Shown here: piece by piece, positions 36,236 through 48,048 of the stretch | How the letters are laid out: every line of letters starts with the position of its first letter | Position numbering within the stretch: position 1 is the stretch's first letter | DNA from: Liolophura sinensis | Lineage: Eukaryota > Mollusca > Polyplacophora > Chitonida > Chitonidae | Length of the DNA: 64,000 nt | Direction of reading: 5' to 3' | Assembly (NCBI RefSeq): GCF_032854445.1 | Contig: NW_027017984.1 | Span: 62,001-126,000 of the forward strand | Program-made: the position numbers and the translations under genes | Notes under the pieces: generated by a model | Databases searched by the model: none | What the model was told of the DNA's origin: nothing | What the model saw: the letters and a program-made list of their open reading frames with translations, nothing else

Positions 36236-37333
36236 TTTAACTCACCCAGCAATTGTCTTACTTCTAAGTCCAAGACAATCTCAATGTCTTTATCTGCGTG
36301 TAGAAATACCACACCATTTGTACATAAAAAACACAAGGTACTTGATACAGTCTGCTGTAAAAAGTACAACTAAACACTGACCCACATTTATAAGGTGCCA
36401 AAAGATGTGGAATTGGGCCAGGCATCGGCAGCTGTTAAAAAATTGCAAATATCCCTGGTTTCCATGGAGTAAGAGCCGTTGCTGGGCACGTGATTATGAC
36501 ATCAATGATCATTGATCTGTCGCTACAGCCAAAGGTATTGGTCGGAGAGCAACGCGGTTTGCACCATTCGATTTCTCGTCACAAAATACGTCGGATTAGC
36601 CTCTTACTAGTAGCATTGGAACAGTTTTTCCACTTTTGCATTTTTGCTTCGTCTTTTTGTTAATTGAAATCGGCTAAACTGTACTCTGTACAATCGCGAC
36701 TGGTCATTACTATATTCAACTTTTGACTATAAGTTATGTGCCCTTCGGTAGCCCAGAAGACGTCAAATCTTTGGGCTAAGCCCATTTAACTCACCCAGCA
36801 ATTGCCTTACTTCTAAGTGCAAGACAATCTTAATGTCTTTATCTACGTGTAGAAAAACCACACCATTTGTACGTGAAAAACACAAGGTACTTGATACAGT
36901 CTGCTGTAAAAAGTACAACTGAGCAATGACCCACTTCAGTAAGGTCCCAAAAGATGCAGAATTGAGCCAGGCATCGGCAGCTGTTGAAAAATTGCAAATT
37001 TCCCTGGTTTCCATGGAGTAAGAGCCGTTGCTGGGCACGTGATTATGACATAAATGATCATTCAATTGTCACTACAGCCAAAAGTATTGGTCGGAGAGCA
37101 ACGCGGATTGCACTATTCGATTTCTCGTCACAAAATACGTCGGATTAGCCTCTTACCAGCAGCACTGGAACAGTTTTTCCACTTTTGGATTTTTGCCTGG
37201 TCTTTTTGTTAATTGAAACCGGCTACACTACACTCTGTACAATCGCGACTGGTCATTACTATATTCAACTTTTGACTATAAGTTATGTGCCCCTCGGTAG
37301 CCCAGAAGACGTCAAATCTTTGGGCTAAGCCCA
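36236..37333 (+). repeat. C*-D* dimer, copy 1
   Basis: Monomers start at 36236 (C*, TTTATCTGCG, AGAAATACC, CAAAGGTATTGG, TAGCATTGG) and 36785 (D*, CTGAGCAATG, AAGGTCCCAAAAG, GCACTATTCG). It repeats directly downstream at exactly 1098 bp. Confidence 0.9.
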
Positions 37334-38431
37334 TTTAACTCACCCAGCAATTGTCTTACTTCTAAGTCCAAGACAATCTCAATGTCTTTATCTGCGTGTA
37401 GAAATACCACACCATTTGTACATAAAAAACACAAGGTACTTGATACAGTCTGCTGTAAAAAGTACAACTAAACACTGACCCACATTTATAAGGTGCCAAA
37501 AGATGTGGAATTGGGCCAGGCATCGGCAGCTGTTAAAAAATTGCAAATATCCCTGGTTTCCATGGAGTAAGAGCCGTTGCTGGGCACGTGATTATGACAT
37601 CAATGATCATTGATCTGTCGCTACAGCCAAAGGTATTGGTCGGAGAGCAACGCGGTTTGCACCATTCGATTTCTCGTCACAAAATACGTCGGATTAGCCT
37701 CTTACTAGTAGCATTGGAACAGTTTTTCCACTTTTGCATTTTTGCTTCGTCTTTTTGTTAATTGAAATCGGCTAAACTGTACTCTGTACAATCGCGACTG
37801 GTCATTACTATATTCAACTTTTGACTATAAGTTATGTGCCCTTCGGTAGCCCAGAAGACGTCAAATCTTTGGGCTAAGCCCATTTAACTCACCCAGCAAT
37901 TGCCTTACTTCTAAGTGCAAGACAATCTTAATGTCTTTATCTACGTGTAGAAAAACCACACCATTTGTACGTGAAAAACACAAGGTACTTGATACAGTCT
38001 GCTGTAAAAAGTACAACTGAGCAATGACCCACTTCAGTAAGGTCCCAAAAGATGCAGAATTGAGCCAGGCATCGGCAGCTGTTGAAAAATTGCAAATTTC
38101 CCTGGTTTCCATGGAGTAAGAGCCGTTGCTGGGCACGTGATTATGACATAAATGATCATTCAATTGTCACTACAGCCAAAAGTATTGGTCGGAGAGCAAC
38201 GCGGATTGCACTATTCGATTTCTCGTCACAAAATACGTCGGATTAGCCTCTTACCAGCAGCACTGGAACAGTTTTTCCACTTTTGCATTTTTGCCTGGTC
38301 TTTTTGTTAATTGAAACCGGCTACACTGCACTCTGTACAATCGCGACTGGTCATTACTATATTCAACTTTTGACTATAAGTTATGTGCCCTTCGGTAGCC
38401 CAGAAGACGTCAAATCTTTGGGCCAAGCCCA
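37334..38431 (+). repeat. C*-D* dimer, copy 2
   Basis: Monomers start at 37334 and 37883, 1098 bp from copy 1, sharing CTGAGCAATG and TTTATCTGCG. The two copies diverge in the rear of D*: copy 1 has CTACACTACAC and CCCCTCGG, copy 2 CTACACTGCAC and CCCTTCGG. The D* unit at 37883 is also the first unit of the next trimer. Confidence 0.9.
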
Positions 38432-39529
38432 TTTAACTCACCCAGCAATTGCCTTACTTCTAAGTGCAAGACAATCTCAATGTCTTTATCTACGTGTAGA
38501 AAAACCACACCATTTGTACGTGAAAAACACAAGGTACTTGATACAGTCTGTTGTAAAAAGTACAACTGACCACAGACCCACATGAATAAAGTGCCAAAAG
38601 ATCCGGAATTGAGCCAGGCATCGGCAGCTGTTGAAAAATTGCAAATTTCCCTGGTTTCCATGGAGTAAGAGCCGTTGCTGGGCACGTGATTATGACATAA
38701 ATGATCATTCAATTGTCGCTACAGCCAAAAGTATTGGTCGGAGAGCAACGCGGATTGCACCATTCGATTTCTCGTCACAAAATACGTCGGATTAGGCTCT
38801 TACTAATAGCATTGGAACAGTTTTTCCACTTTTGCATTTTTACCTGGTCTTTTTGTTAATTGAAATCGGCTACACTGTACTCTGTACAATCGCGACTGGT
38901 CATTACTATATTCAACTTTTGACTATAAGTTATGTGCCCTTCGGTAGCCCAGAAGACCTGAAATCTTTGGGCCAAGCCCATTTAACTCACCCAGCAATTG
39001 TCTTACTTCTAAGTCCAAGACAATCTCAATGTCTTTATCTACGTGTAGAAAAACCAGACCATTTGTACATAAAAAACACAAGGTACTTGATACAGTCTGC
39101 TGTAAAAAGTACAACTAAACACTGACCCACATTTATAAGGTGCCAAAAGATGTGGAATTGGGCCAGGCATCGGCAGCTGTTAAAAAATTGCAAATATCCC
39201 TGGTTTCCATGGAGTAAGAGCCGTTGCTGGGCACGTGATTATGACATCAATGATCATTGATCTGTCGCTACAGCCAAAGGTATTGGTCGGAGAGCAACGC
39301 GGTTTGCACCATTCGATTTCTCGTCACAAAATACGTCGGATTAGCCTCTTACTAGTAGCATTGGAACAGTTTTTCCACTTTTGCATTTTTGCTTCGTCTT
39401 TTTGTTAATTGAAATCGGCTAAACTGTACTCTGTACAATCGCGACTGGTCATTACTATATTCAACTTTTGACTATAAGTTATGTGCCCTTCGGTAGCCCA
39501 GAAGACGTCAAATCTTTGGGCTAAGCCCA
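37883..39529 (+). repeat. Third-type trimer (D*-Q-C), copy 1
   Basis: Monomers start at 37883 (D*), 38432 (B-like, CTGTTGTAAAAAG, AATAAAGTGCC, GATCCGG) and 38981 (C, preceded by AGACCTGAAATC, with AACCAGACC). The set recurs at 1647 bp. It shares its first unit with copy 2 of the dimer at 37334-38431. Confidence 0.88.
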
Positions 39530-41176
39530 TTTAACTCACCCAGCAATTGCCTTACTTCTAAGTGCAAGACAATCTTAATGTCTTTATCTACGTGTAGAAA
39601 AACCACACCATTTGTACGTGAAAAACACAAGGTACTTGATACAGTCTGCTGTAAAAAGTACAACTGAGCAATGACCCACTTCAGTAAGGTCCCAAAAGAT
39701 GCAGAATTGAGCCAGGCATCGGCAGCTGTTGAAAAATTGCAAATTTCCCTGGTTTCCATGGAGTAAGAGCCGTTGCTGGGCACGTGATTATGACATAAAT
39801 GATCATTCAATTGTCACTACAGCCAAAAGTATTGGTCGGAGAGCAACGCGGATTGCACTATTCGATTTCTCGTCACAAAATACGTCGGATTAGCCTCTTA
39901 CCAGCAGCACTGGAACAGTTTTTCCACTTTTGCATTTTTGCCTGGTCTTTTTGTTAATTGAAACCGGCTACACTGCACTCTGTACAATCGCGACTGGTCA
40001 TTACTATATTCAACTTTTGACTATAAGTTATGTGCCCTTCGGTAGCCCAGAAGACGTCAAATCTTTGGGCCAAGCCCATTTAACTCACCCAGCAATTGCC
40101 TTACTTCTAAGTGCAAGACAATCTCAATGTCTTTATCTACGTGTAGAAAAACCACACCATTTGTACGTGAAAAACACAAGGTACTTGATACAGTCTGTTG
40201 TAAAAAGTACAACTGACCATAGACCCACATGAATAAAGTGCCAAAAGATCCGGAATTGAGCCAGGCATCGGCAGCTGTTGAAAAATTGCAAATTTCCCTG
40301 GTTTCCATGGAGTAAGAGCCGTTGCTGGGCACGTGATTATGACATAAATGATCATTCAATTGTCGCTACAGCCAAAAGTATTGGTCGGAGAGCAACGCGG
40401 ATTGCACCATTCGATTTCTCGTCACAAAATACGTCGGATTAGGCTCTTACTAATAGCATTGGAACAGTTTTTCCACTTTTGCATTTTTACCTGGTCTTTT
40501 TGTTAATTGAAATCGGCTACACTGTACTCTGTACAATCGCGACTGGTCATTACTATATTCAACTTTTGACTATAAGTTATGTGCCCTTCGTAGCCCAGAA
40601 GACCTGAAATCTTTGGGCCAAGCCCATTTAACTCACCCAGCAATTGTCTTACTTCTAAGTCCAAGACAATCTCAATGTCTTTATCTACGTGTAGAAAAAC
40701 CAGACCATTTGTACATAAAAAACACAAGGTACTTGATACAGTCTGCTGTAAAAAGTACAACTGACCACAGACACACATGAATAAGGTGCCAAAAGATGCG
40801 GATTTGAGCCAGGCATCGGCAGCTGTTGAAAAATTGCAAATTTCCCTGGTTTCCATGGAGTAAGAGCCGTTGCTGGGCACGTGATTATGACATAAATGAT
40901 CATTCAATTGTCACTACAGCCAAACGTATTGGTCGGAGAGCAACGCGGTTTGCACCATTCGATTTCTCGTCACAAAAATACGTCGGATTAGCCTCTTACC
41001 AGCAGCACTGGAACAGTTTTTCCACTTTTGCATTTTTGCCTGGTCTTTTTGTTAATTGAAATCGGCTACACTGTACTCTGTACAATCGCGACTGGTCATT
41101 ACTATATTCAACTTTTGACTATAAGTTATGTTCCCTTCGGTAGCTCAGAAGACGTCAAATCTATCGGCTAAGCCCA
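39530..41176 (+). repeat. Third-type trimer, copy 2 with altered third unit
   Basis: Monomers start at 39530, 40079 and 40627. The first two match copy 1 (ACCATAGACCC is a private change). The third starts like copy 1 (AGACCTGAAATC, AACCAGACC, CATAAAAAACAC), then from about 40762 becomes B-like (ACCACAGACACACATGAA, GCGGATTTGAGCC). One base is lost near 40590 and one A gained near 40976. Confidence 0.85.
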
Positions 41177-41593
41177 TTTAACTCACCCAGCAATTGTCTT
41201 ACTTCTAAGTCCTAGACAATCTCAATGTCTTTATCTACGTGTAGAAAAACCACACCATTTGTACATATTTCCATGGAGTAAGAGCCGTTGCTGGGCACGT
41301 GATTATGACATAAATGATCATTCAATTGTCACTACAGCCAAAAGTATTGGTCGGAGAGCAACGCGGATTGCACTATTCAATTTCTCGTCACAAAATACGT
41401 CGGATTAGCTTCTTACCAGCAGCACTGGAACAGTTTGTCCACTTTTGCATTTTTGCCTGGTCTTTTTGTTAATTGAAATCGGCTACACTGTACTCTGTAC
41501 AATCGCGACTGGTCATTACTATATTCAACTTTTGACTATAAGTTATGTGCCCTTCGGTAGCCCAGAAGACCTCAAATCTTTGGGCTACGCCCA
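41177..41593 (+). repeat. 417-bp monomer with 132-bp deletion, first occurrence
   Basis: GTACATA (41261-41267) is joined directly to TTTCCATGG (from 41268). Relative to a full monomer, bases 92-223 are missing, which removes most of the variable zone. The unit also carries the TCCTAGAC variant and an unusual rear (GCACTATTCAATT, CAGTTTGTCC). I see no long direct repeat at the junction, although TTTCC occurs twice in intact units just upstream of the right edge. Confidence 0.95.
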
Positions 41594-42142
41594 TTTAACT
41601 CACCCAGCAATTGTCTTACTTCTAAGTCCAAGACAATCTCAATGTCTTTATCTACGTGTAGAAAAACCACACCATTTGTACATAAAAAACACAAGGTACT
41701 TGATACAGTCTGCTGTAAAAAGTACAACTAAACACTGACGCACATTTTTCAGGTGTCAAAAGATGCAGAATTGGGCCTGGCATCGGCAGTTGTTAAAAAA
41801 TTGCAAATATCCCTGGTTTCCATGGAGTAAGAGCCGTTGCTGGGCACGTGATTATGACATCAATGATTAATCAATTGTCGCTACAGCCAAAAGTATTGGT
41901 CGGAGAGCAACGCGGTTTGCACCATTCGATTTCTCGTCACAAAATACGTCGGATTAGCCTCTTACCAGCAGCACTGGAACAGTTTTTCCACTTTTGCATT
42001 TTTGCTTCGTCTTTTTGTTAATTGAAATGGGCTAAACTGTACTCTGTACAATCGCGACTGGTCATTACTATATTCAACTTTTGACTATAAGTTATGTGCC
42101 CTTCGGTAGCCCAGAAGACGTCAAATCTTTGGGCTAAGCCCA
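41594..42142 (+). repeat. Companion C-type monomer after the deleted unit
   Basis: The boundary is GGGCTACGCCC in place of GGGCTAAGCCC, preceded by AGACCTCAAATC. Private markers are ACTGACGCACATTTTTCAGG, GGTGTCAAAAG, GGCCTGGCATCGGCAGTTG and TGATTAATCAATTG. All recur at 47500-48048. The rear diverges from that second copy after about 42000. Confidence 0.9.
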
Positions 42143-44337
42143 TTTAACTCACCCAGCAATTGCCTTACTTCTAAGTGCAAGACAATCTCAATGTCTTTAT
42201 CTACGTGTAGAAAAACCACACCATTTGTACGTGAAAACCACAAAGTACTTGATACAGTCTGCTGTAAAAAGTACAACTGAACACTGACCCACTTCAGTAA
42301 GGTGCCAAAGATGAGGAATTGAGCCAGGCATCGGCAGCTGTTGAAAAATTGCAAATTTCCCTGGTTTCCATGGAGTAAGAGCCGTTGCTGTGCACGTGAT
42401 TATGACATAAATTATCATTTAATTGTCACTACAGCCAAAAGTATTGGTCGGAGAGCAACGCGGTTTGCACCATTCGATTTCTCGTCACAAAATACGTCGG
42501 ATTAGCTTCTTACCAGCAGCACTGGAACAGTTTTTCCACTTTTGCATTTTTGCCTGGTCTTTTTGTTAATTGAAATCGGCTACACTGTACTCTGTACAAT
42601 CGCGACTGGTCATTACTATATTCAACTTTTGACTATAAGTTATGTTCCCTTCGGTAGCTCAGAAGACGTCAAATCTATCGGCTAAGCCCATTTAACTCAC
42701 CCAGCAATTGTCTTACTTCTAAGTCCAAGACAATCTCAATGTCTTTATCTACGTGTAGAAAAACCACACCATTTGTACATAAAAAACACAAGGTACTTGA
42801 TACAGTCTGCTGTAAAAAGTACAACTAAACACTGACCCACATTTATAAGGTGCCAAAAGATGTGGAATTGGGCCAGGCATCGGCAGCTGTTAAAAAATTG
42901 CAAATATCCCTGGTTTCCATGGAGTAAGAGCCGTTGCTGGGCACGTGATTATGACATCAATGATCATTGATCTGTCGCTACAGCCAAAAGTATTGGTCGG
43001 AGAGCAACGCGGTTTGCACCATTCGATTTCTCGTCACAAAATACGTCGGATTAGCCTCTTACTAGTAGCACTGGAACAGTTTTTCCACTTTTGCATTTTT
43101 GCTTCGTCTTTTTGTTAATTGAAATCGGCTAAACTGTACTCTGTACAATCGCGACTGGTCATTACTATATTCAACTTTTGACTATAAGTTATGTGCCCTT
43201 CGGTAGCCCAGAAGACGTCAAATCTTTGGGCTAAGCCCATTTAACTCACCCAGCAATTGTCTTACTTCTAAGTCCAAGACAATCTCAATGTCTTTATCTA
43301 CGTGTAGAAAAACCACACCATTTGTACATAAAAAACACAAGGTACTTGATACCGTCTGCTGTAAAAAGTACAACTAAACACTCACCCACATTTATAAGGT
43401 GCCAAAAGATGTGGAATTGGGCCAGGCATCGGCAGATGTTAAAAAATTGCAAATATCCCTGGTTTCCATGGAGTAAGAGCCGTTGCTGGGCACGTGATTA
43501 TGACATCAATGATCATTGATCTGTCGCTACAGCCAAAAGTATTAGTCGGAGAGCAACGCGGTTTGCACCATTCGATTTCTCGTCACAAAATACGTCGGAT
43601 TAGCTTCTTACTAGTAGCACTGGAACAGTTTTTCCACTTTTGCATTTTTGCTTGGTCTTTTTGTTAATTGAAATCGGCTAAACTGTACTCTGTACAATCG
43701 CGACTGGTCATTACTATATTCAACTTTTGACTATAAGTTATGTGCCCTTCGGTAGCCCAGAAGACGTCAAATCTTTGGGCTAAGCCCATTTAACTCACCC
43801 AGCAATTGCCTTACTTCTAAGTGCAAGACAATCTTAATGTCTTTATCTACGTGTAGAAAAACCACACCATTTGTACATAAAAAACACAAGGTACTTGATA
43901 CAGTCTGCTGTAAAAAGTACAACTGAACACTGACCCACTTCAGTAAGGTGCCAAAAGATGCGGAATTGAGCCAGGCATCGGCAGCTGTTGAAAAATTGCA
44001 AATTTCCCTGGTTTCCATATAGTAAGAGCCGTTGCTGGGCACGTGATTATGACATAAATGATCATTCAATTGTCACTACAGGCAAAAATATTGGTCGGAG
44101 AGCAACGCGGTTTGCACCATTCGATTTGTCGTCACAAAATACGTCGGATTAGCCTCTTACCAGCAGCACTGGAACAGTTTTTCCACTTTTGCATTTTTGC
44201 CTGGTCTTTTTGTTAATTGAAATCGGCTACACTACACTCTGTACAATCGCGACTGGTCATTACTATATTCAACTTTTGACTATAAGTTATGTGCCCCTCG
44301 GTAGCCCAGAAGACGTCAAATCTTTGGGCTAAGCCCA
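42143..44337 (+). repeat. Second 4-mer higher-order repeat, dispersed copy 3
   Basis: Monomers start at 42143, 42691, 43240 and 43789. It matches 33491-35686 at an offset of about 8651 bp, including GCTGTGCACGTG, ATGTTCCCTTCGGTAGCTC, ACACTCACCCAC, CAGATGTT and TATTAGTCGG. One A is missing in GCCAAAGATG near 42308. The fourth unit is a chimera described separately. Confidence 0.88.
43789..44337 (+). repeat. Chimeric monomer (front of 35138 unit, rear of 35687 unit)
   Basis: Up to at least 43895 the unit follows the monomer at 35138 (CTTAATGTC, CATAAAAAACAC, GGTACTTG). From 43972 it follows the monomer at 35687 (GATGCGG, CCATATAGTAAG, CAAAAATATTGG, CTACACTACAC). The offset to the source block changes from about 8651 bp before the switch to about 8102 bp after it, a difference of one monomer. 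This is the signature of an out-of-register exchange that removed one unit. Confidence 0.88.
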
Positions 44338-44886
44338 TTTAACTCACCCAGCAATTGTCTTACTTCTAAGTCCAAGACAATCTCAATGTCTTTATCTGCG
44401 TGTAGAAATACCACACCATTTGTACATAAAAAACACAAGGTACTTGATACAGTCTGCTGTAAAAAGTACAACTAAACACTGACCCACATTTATAAGGTGC
44501 CAAAAGATGTGGAATTGGGCCAGGCATCGGCAGCTGTTAAAAAATTGCAAATATCCCTGGTTTCCATGGAGTAAGAGCCGTTGCTGGGCACGTGATTATG
44601 ACATCAATGATCATTGATCTGTCGCTACAGCCAAAGGTATTGGTCGGAGAGCAACGCGGTTTGCACCATTCGATTTCTCGTCACAAAATACGTCGGATTA
44701 GCCTCTTACTAGTAGCATTGGAACAGTTTTTCCACTTTTGCATTTTTGCTTCGTCTTTTTGTTAATTGAAATCGGCTAAACTGTACTCTGTACAATCGCG
44801 ACTGGTCATTACTATATTCAACTTTTGACTATAAGTTATGTGCCCTTCGGTAGCCCAGAAGACGTCAAATCTTTCGGCTAAGCCCA
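44338..44886 (+). repeat. C* monomer
   Basis: TTTATCTGCG, AGAAATACC, CAAAGGTATTGG and TAGCATTGG match the C* units at 36236 and 37334. It sits between the chimera and a D* unit, preserving the C*-D* order. Confidence 0.88.
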
Positions 44887-46533
44887 TTTAACTCACCCAG
44901 CAATTGCCTTACTTCTAAGTGCAAGACAATCTTAATGTCTTTATCTACGTGTAGAAAAACCACACCATTTGTACGTGAAAAACACAAGGTACTTGATACA
45001 GTCTGCTGTAAAAAGTACAACTGAGCACTGACCCACTTCAGTAAGGTCCCAAAAGATGCAGAATTGAGCCAGGCATCGGCAGCTGTTGAAAAATTGCAAA
45101 TTTCCCTGGTTTCCATGGAGTAAGAGCCGTTGCTGGGCACGTGATTATGACATAAATGATCATTCAATTGTCACTACAGCCAAAAGTATTGGTCGGAGAG
45201 CAACGCGGATTGCACTATTCGATTTCTCGTCACAAAATACGTCGGATTAGCCTCTTACCAGCAGCACTGGAACAGTTTTTCCACTTTTGCATTTTTGCCT
45301 GGTCTTTTTGTTAATTGAAACCGGCTACACTGCACTCTGTACAATCGCGACTGGTCATTACTATATTCAACTTTTGACTATAAGTTATGTGCCCTTCGGT
45401 AGCCCAGAAGACGTCAAATCTTTGGGCCAAGCCCATTTAACTCACCCAGCAATTGCCTTACTTCTAAGTGCAAGAGAATCTCAATGTCTTTATCTACGTG
45501 TAGAAAAACCACACCATTTGTACGTGAAAAACACAAGGTACTTGATACAGTCTGTTGTAAAAAGTACAACTGACCACAGACCCACATGAATAAAGTGCCA
45601 AAAGATCCGGAATTGAGCCAGGCATCGGCAGCTGTTGAAAAATTGCAAATTTCCCTGGTTTCCATGGAGTAAGAGCCGTTGCTGGGCACGTGATTATGAC
45701 ATAAATGATCATTCAATTGTCGCTACAGCCAAAAGTATTGGTCGGAGAGCAACGCGGATTGCACCATTCGATTTCTCGTCACAAAATACGTCGGATTAGG
45801 CTCTTGCTAATAGCATTGGAACAGTTTTTCCACTTTTGCATTTTTACCTGGTCTTTTTGTTAATTGAAATCGGCTACACTGTACTCTGTACAATCGCGAC
45901 TGGTCATTACTATATTCAACTTTTGACTATAAGTTATGTGCCCTTCGGTAGCCCAGAAGACCTGAAATCTTTGGGCCAAGCCCATTTAACTCACCCAGCA
46001 ATTGTCTTACTTCTAAGTCCAAGACAATCTCAATGTCTTTATCTACGTGTAGAAAAACCACACCATTTGTACGTGAAAAACACAAGGTACTTGATACCGT
46101 CTGCTGTAAAAAGTACAACTGACCACAGACACACATGAATAAGGTGCCAAAAGATGCGGATTTGAGCCAGGCATCGGCAGCTGTTGAAAAATTGCAAATT
46201 TCCCTGGTTTCCATGGAGTAAGAGCCGTTGCTGGGCACGTGATTATGACATAAATGATCATTCAATTGTCACTACAGCCAAACGTATTGGTCGGAGAGCA
46301 ACGCGGTTTGCACCATTCGATTTCTCGTCACAAAATACGTCGGATTAGCCTCTTACCAGCAGCACTGGAACAGTTTTTCCACTTTTGCATTTTTGCCTGG
46401 TCTTTTTGTTAATTGAAATCGGCTACACTGCACTCTGTACATTCGCGACTGGTCATTACTATATTCAACTTTTGACTATAAGTTATGTGCCCTTCGGTAG
46501 CCCAGAAGACGTCAAATCTATCGGCTAAGCCCA
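44887..46533 (+). repeat. Third-type trimer, dispersed copy 3
   Basis: Monomers start at 44887 (D*), 45436 (B-like, CTGTTGTAAAAAG, GATCCGG) and 45985 (preceded by AGACCTGAAATC, then ACCACAGACACACATGAA and GCGGATTTGAGCC). It matches 37883-39529 at an offset of about 7004 bp for the first two units, and the third unit resembles the altered unit at 40627. Private changes include GCAAGAGAATC and CTCTTGCTAATAGC. Confidence 0.86.
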
Positions 46534-47082
46534 TTTAACTCACCCAGCAATTACCTTACTTCTAAGTGCAAGACAATCTCAATGTCTTTATCTACGTGTA
46601 GAAAAACCACACCATTTGTACGTGAAAACCACAAGGTACTTGATACAGTCTGCTGTAAAAAGTACAACTGAACACTGACCCACTTCAGTAAGGTGCCAAA
46701 AGATGCGGAATTGAGCCAGGCATCGGCAGCTGTTGAAAAATTGCAAATTTCCCTGGTTTCCATGGAGTAAGAGCCGTTGCTGGGCACGTGATTATGACAT
46801 AAATGATCATTCAATTGTCACTACAGGCAAAAGTATTGGTCGGAGAGCAACGCAGTTTGCACCATTCGATTTCTCGTCACAAAATACGTCGGATTAGCCT
46901 CTTACTAGCAGCACTGGAACAGTTTTTCCACTTTTGCATTTTTGCCTGGTCTTTTTGTTAATTGAAATCGGCTACACTGTACTCTGTACAATCGCGACTG
47001 GTTATTACTATATTCAACTTTTGACTATAAGTTATGTTCCCTTCGGTAGCTCAGAAGACGTCAAATCTATCGGCTAAGCCCA
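46534..47082 (+). repeat. H-type monomer with ATTACC, first copy
   Basis: It starts after CTATCGGCTA and has AGCAATTACC and GTGAAAACCAC. The same unit recurs at 48049, 1515 bp downstream, which equals 549 + 417 + 549. This fixes a repeat unit made of one normal, one deleted and one normal monomer. Confidence 0.87.
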
Positions 47083-47499
47083 TTTAACTCACCCAGCAAT
47101 TGTCTTACTTCTAAGTCCTAGACAATCTCAATGTCTTTATCTACGTGTAGAAAAACCACACCATTTGTACATATTTCCATGGAGTAAGAGCCGTTGCTGG
47201 GCACGTGATTATGACATAAATGATCATTCAATTGTCACTACAGCCAAAAGTATTGGTCGGAGAGCAACGCGGATTGCACTATTCAATTTCTCGTCACAAA
47301 ATACGTCGGATTAGCTTCTTACCAGCAGCACTGGAACAGTTTGTCCACTTTTGCATTTTTGCCTGGTCTTTTTGTTAATTGAAATCGGCTACACTGTACT
47401 CTGTACAATCGCGACTGGTCATTACTATATTCAACTTTTGACTATAAGTTATGTGCCCTTCGGTAGCCCAGAAGACCTCAAATCTTTGGGCTACGCCCA
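47083..47499 (+). repeat. 417-bp monomer with 132-bp deletion, second occurrence
   Basis: The junction at 47173/47174 is identical to that at 41267/41268. The unit shares TCCTAGAC, GCACTATTCAATT and CAGTTTGTCC with the first. It lies 5906 bp from it, which equals 11 monomers minus the 132 bp and one further base. The identity of the flanks shows common descent by copying. Confidence 0.95.
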
Positions 47500-48048
47500 T
47501 TTAACTCACCCAGCAATTGTCTTACTTCTAAGTCCAAGACAATCTCAATGTCTTTATCTACGTGTAGAAAAACCACACCATTTGTACATAAAAAACACAA
47601 GGTACTTGATATAGTCTGCTGTAAAAAGTACAACTAAACACTGACGCACATTTTTCAGGTGTCAAAAGATGCAGAATTGGGCCTGGCATCGGCAGTTGTT
47701 AAAAAATTGCAAATATCCCTGGTTTCCATGGAGTAAGAGCCGTTGCTGGGCACGTGATTATGACATCAATGATTAATCAATTGTCGCTACAGCCAAAAGT
47801 ATTGGTCGGAGAGCAACGCGGTTTGCACCATTCGATTTCTCGTCACAAAATACGTCGGATTAGCCTCTTACCAGCAGCACTGGAACAGTTTTTCCACTTT
47901 TGCATTTTTACCAGGTCTTTTTGTTAATTGAAATCGGCTACACTGCACTCTGTACAATCGCGACTGGTCATTACTATATTCAACTTTTGACTATAAGTTA
48001 TGTGCCCTTCGGTAGCCCAGAAGACGTCAAATCTATCGGCTAAGCCCA
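47500..48048 (+). repeat. Companion C-type monomer, second copy
   Basis: It shares GGGCTACGCCC, AGACCTCAAATC, CATTTTTCAGG, GGTGTCAAAAG and TGATTAATCAATTG with 41594-42142. ATATAGTCTGC is private. The rear (ACCAGGTC, CTACACTGCAC, CTATCGGCTA) differs from the first copy, marking the end of the duplicated segment near 47900. Confidence 0.9.

Noticed and set aside
40503-40907. 134-codon minus-strand frame
   Set aside because: Its extra length comes from one missing G near 40590 that shifts the frame past the usual stop. No independent support for coding.
41177-41593. Deleted monomer as an assembly gap artefact
   Set aside because: The same junction appears twice with matching flanks and a matching neighbour, and the sequence around it is clean. 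Copying of a true deletion is simpler, though read support should still be checked.
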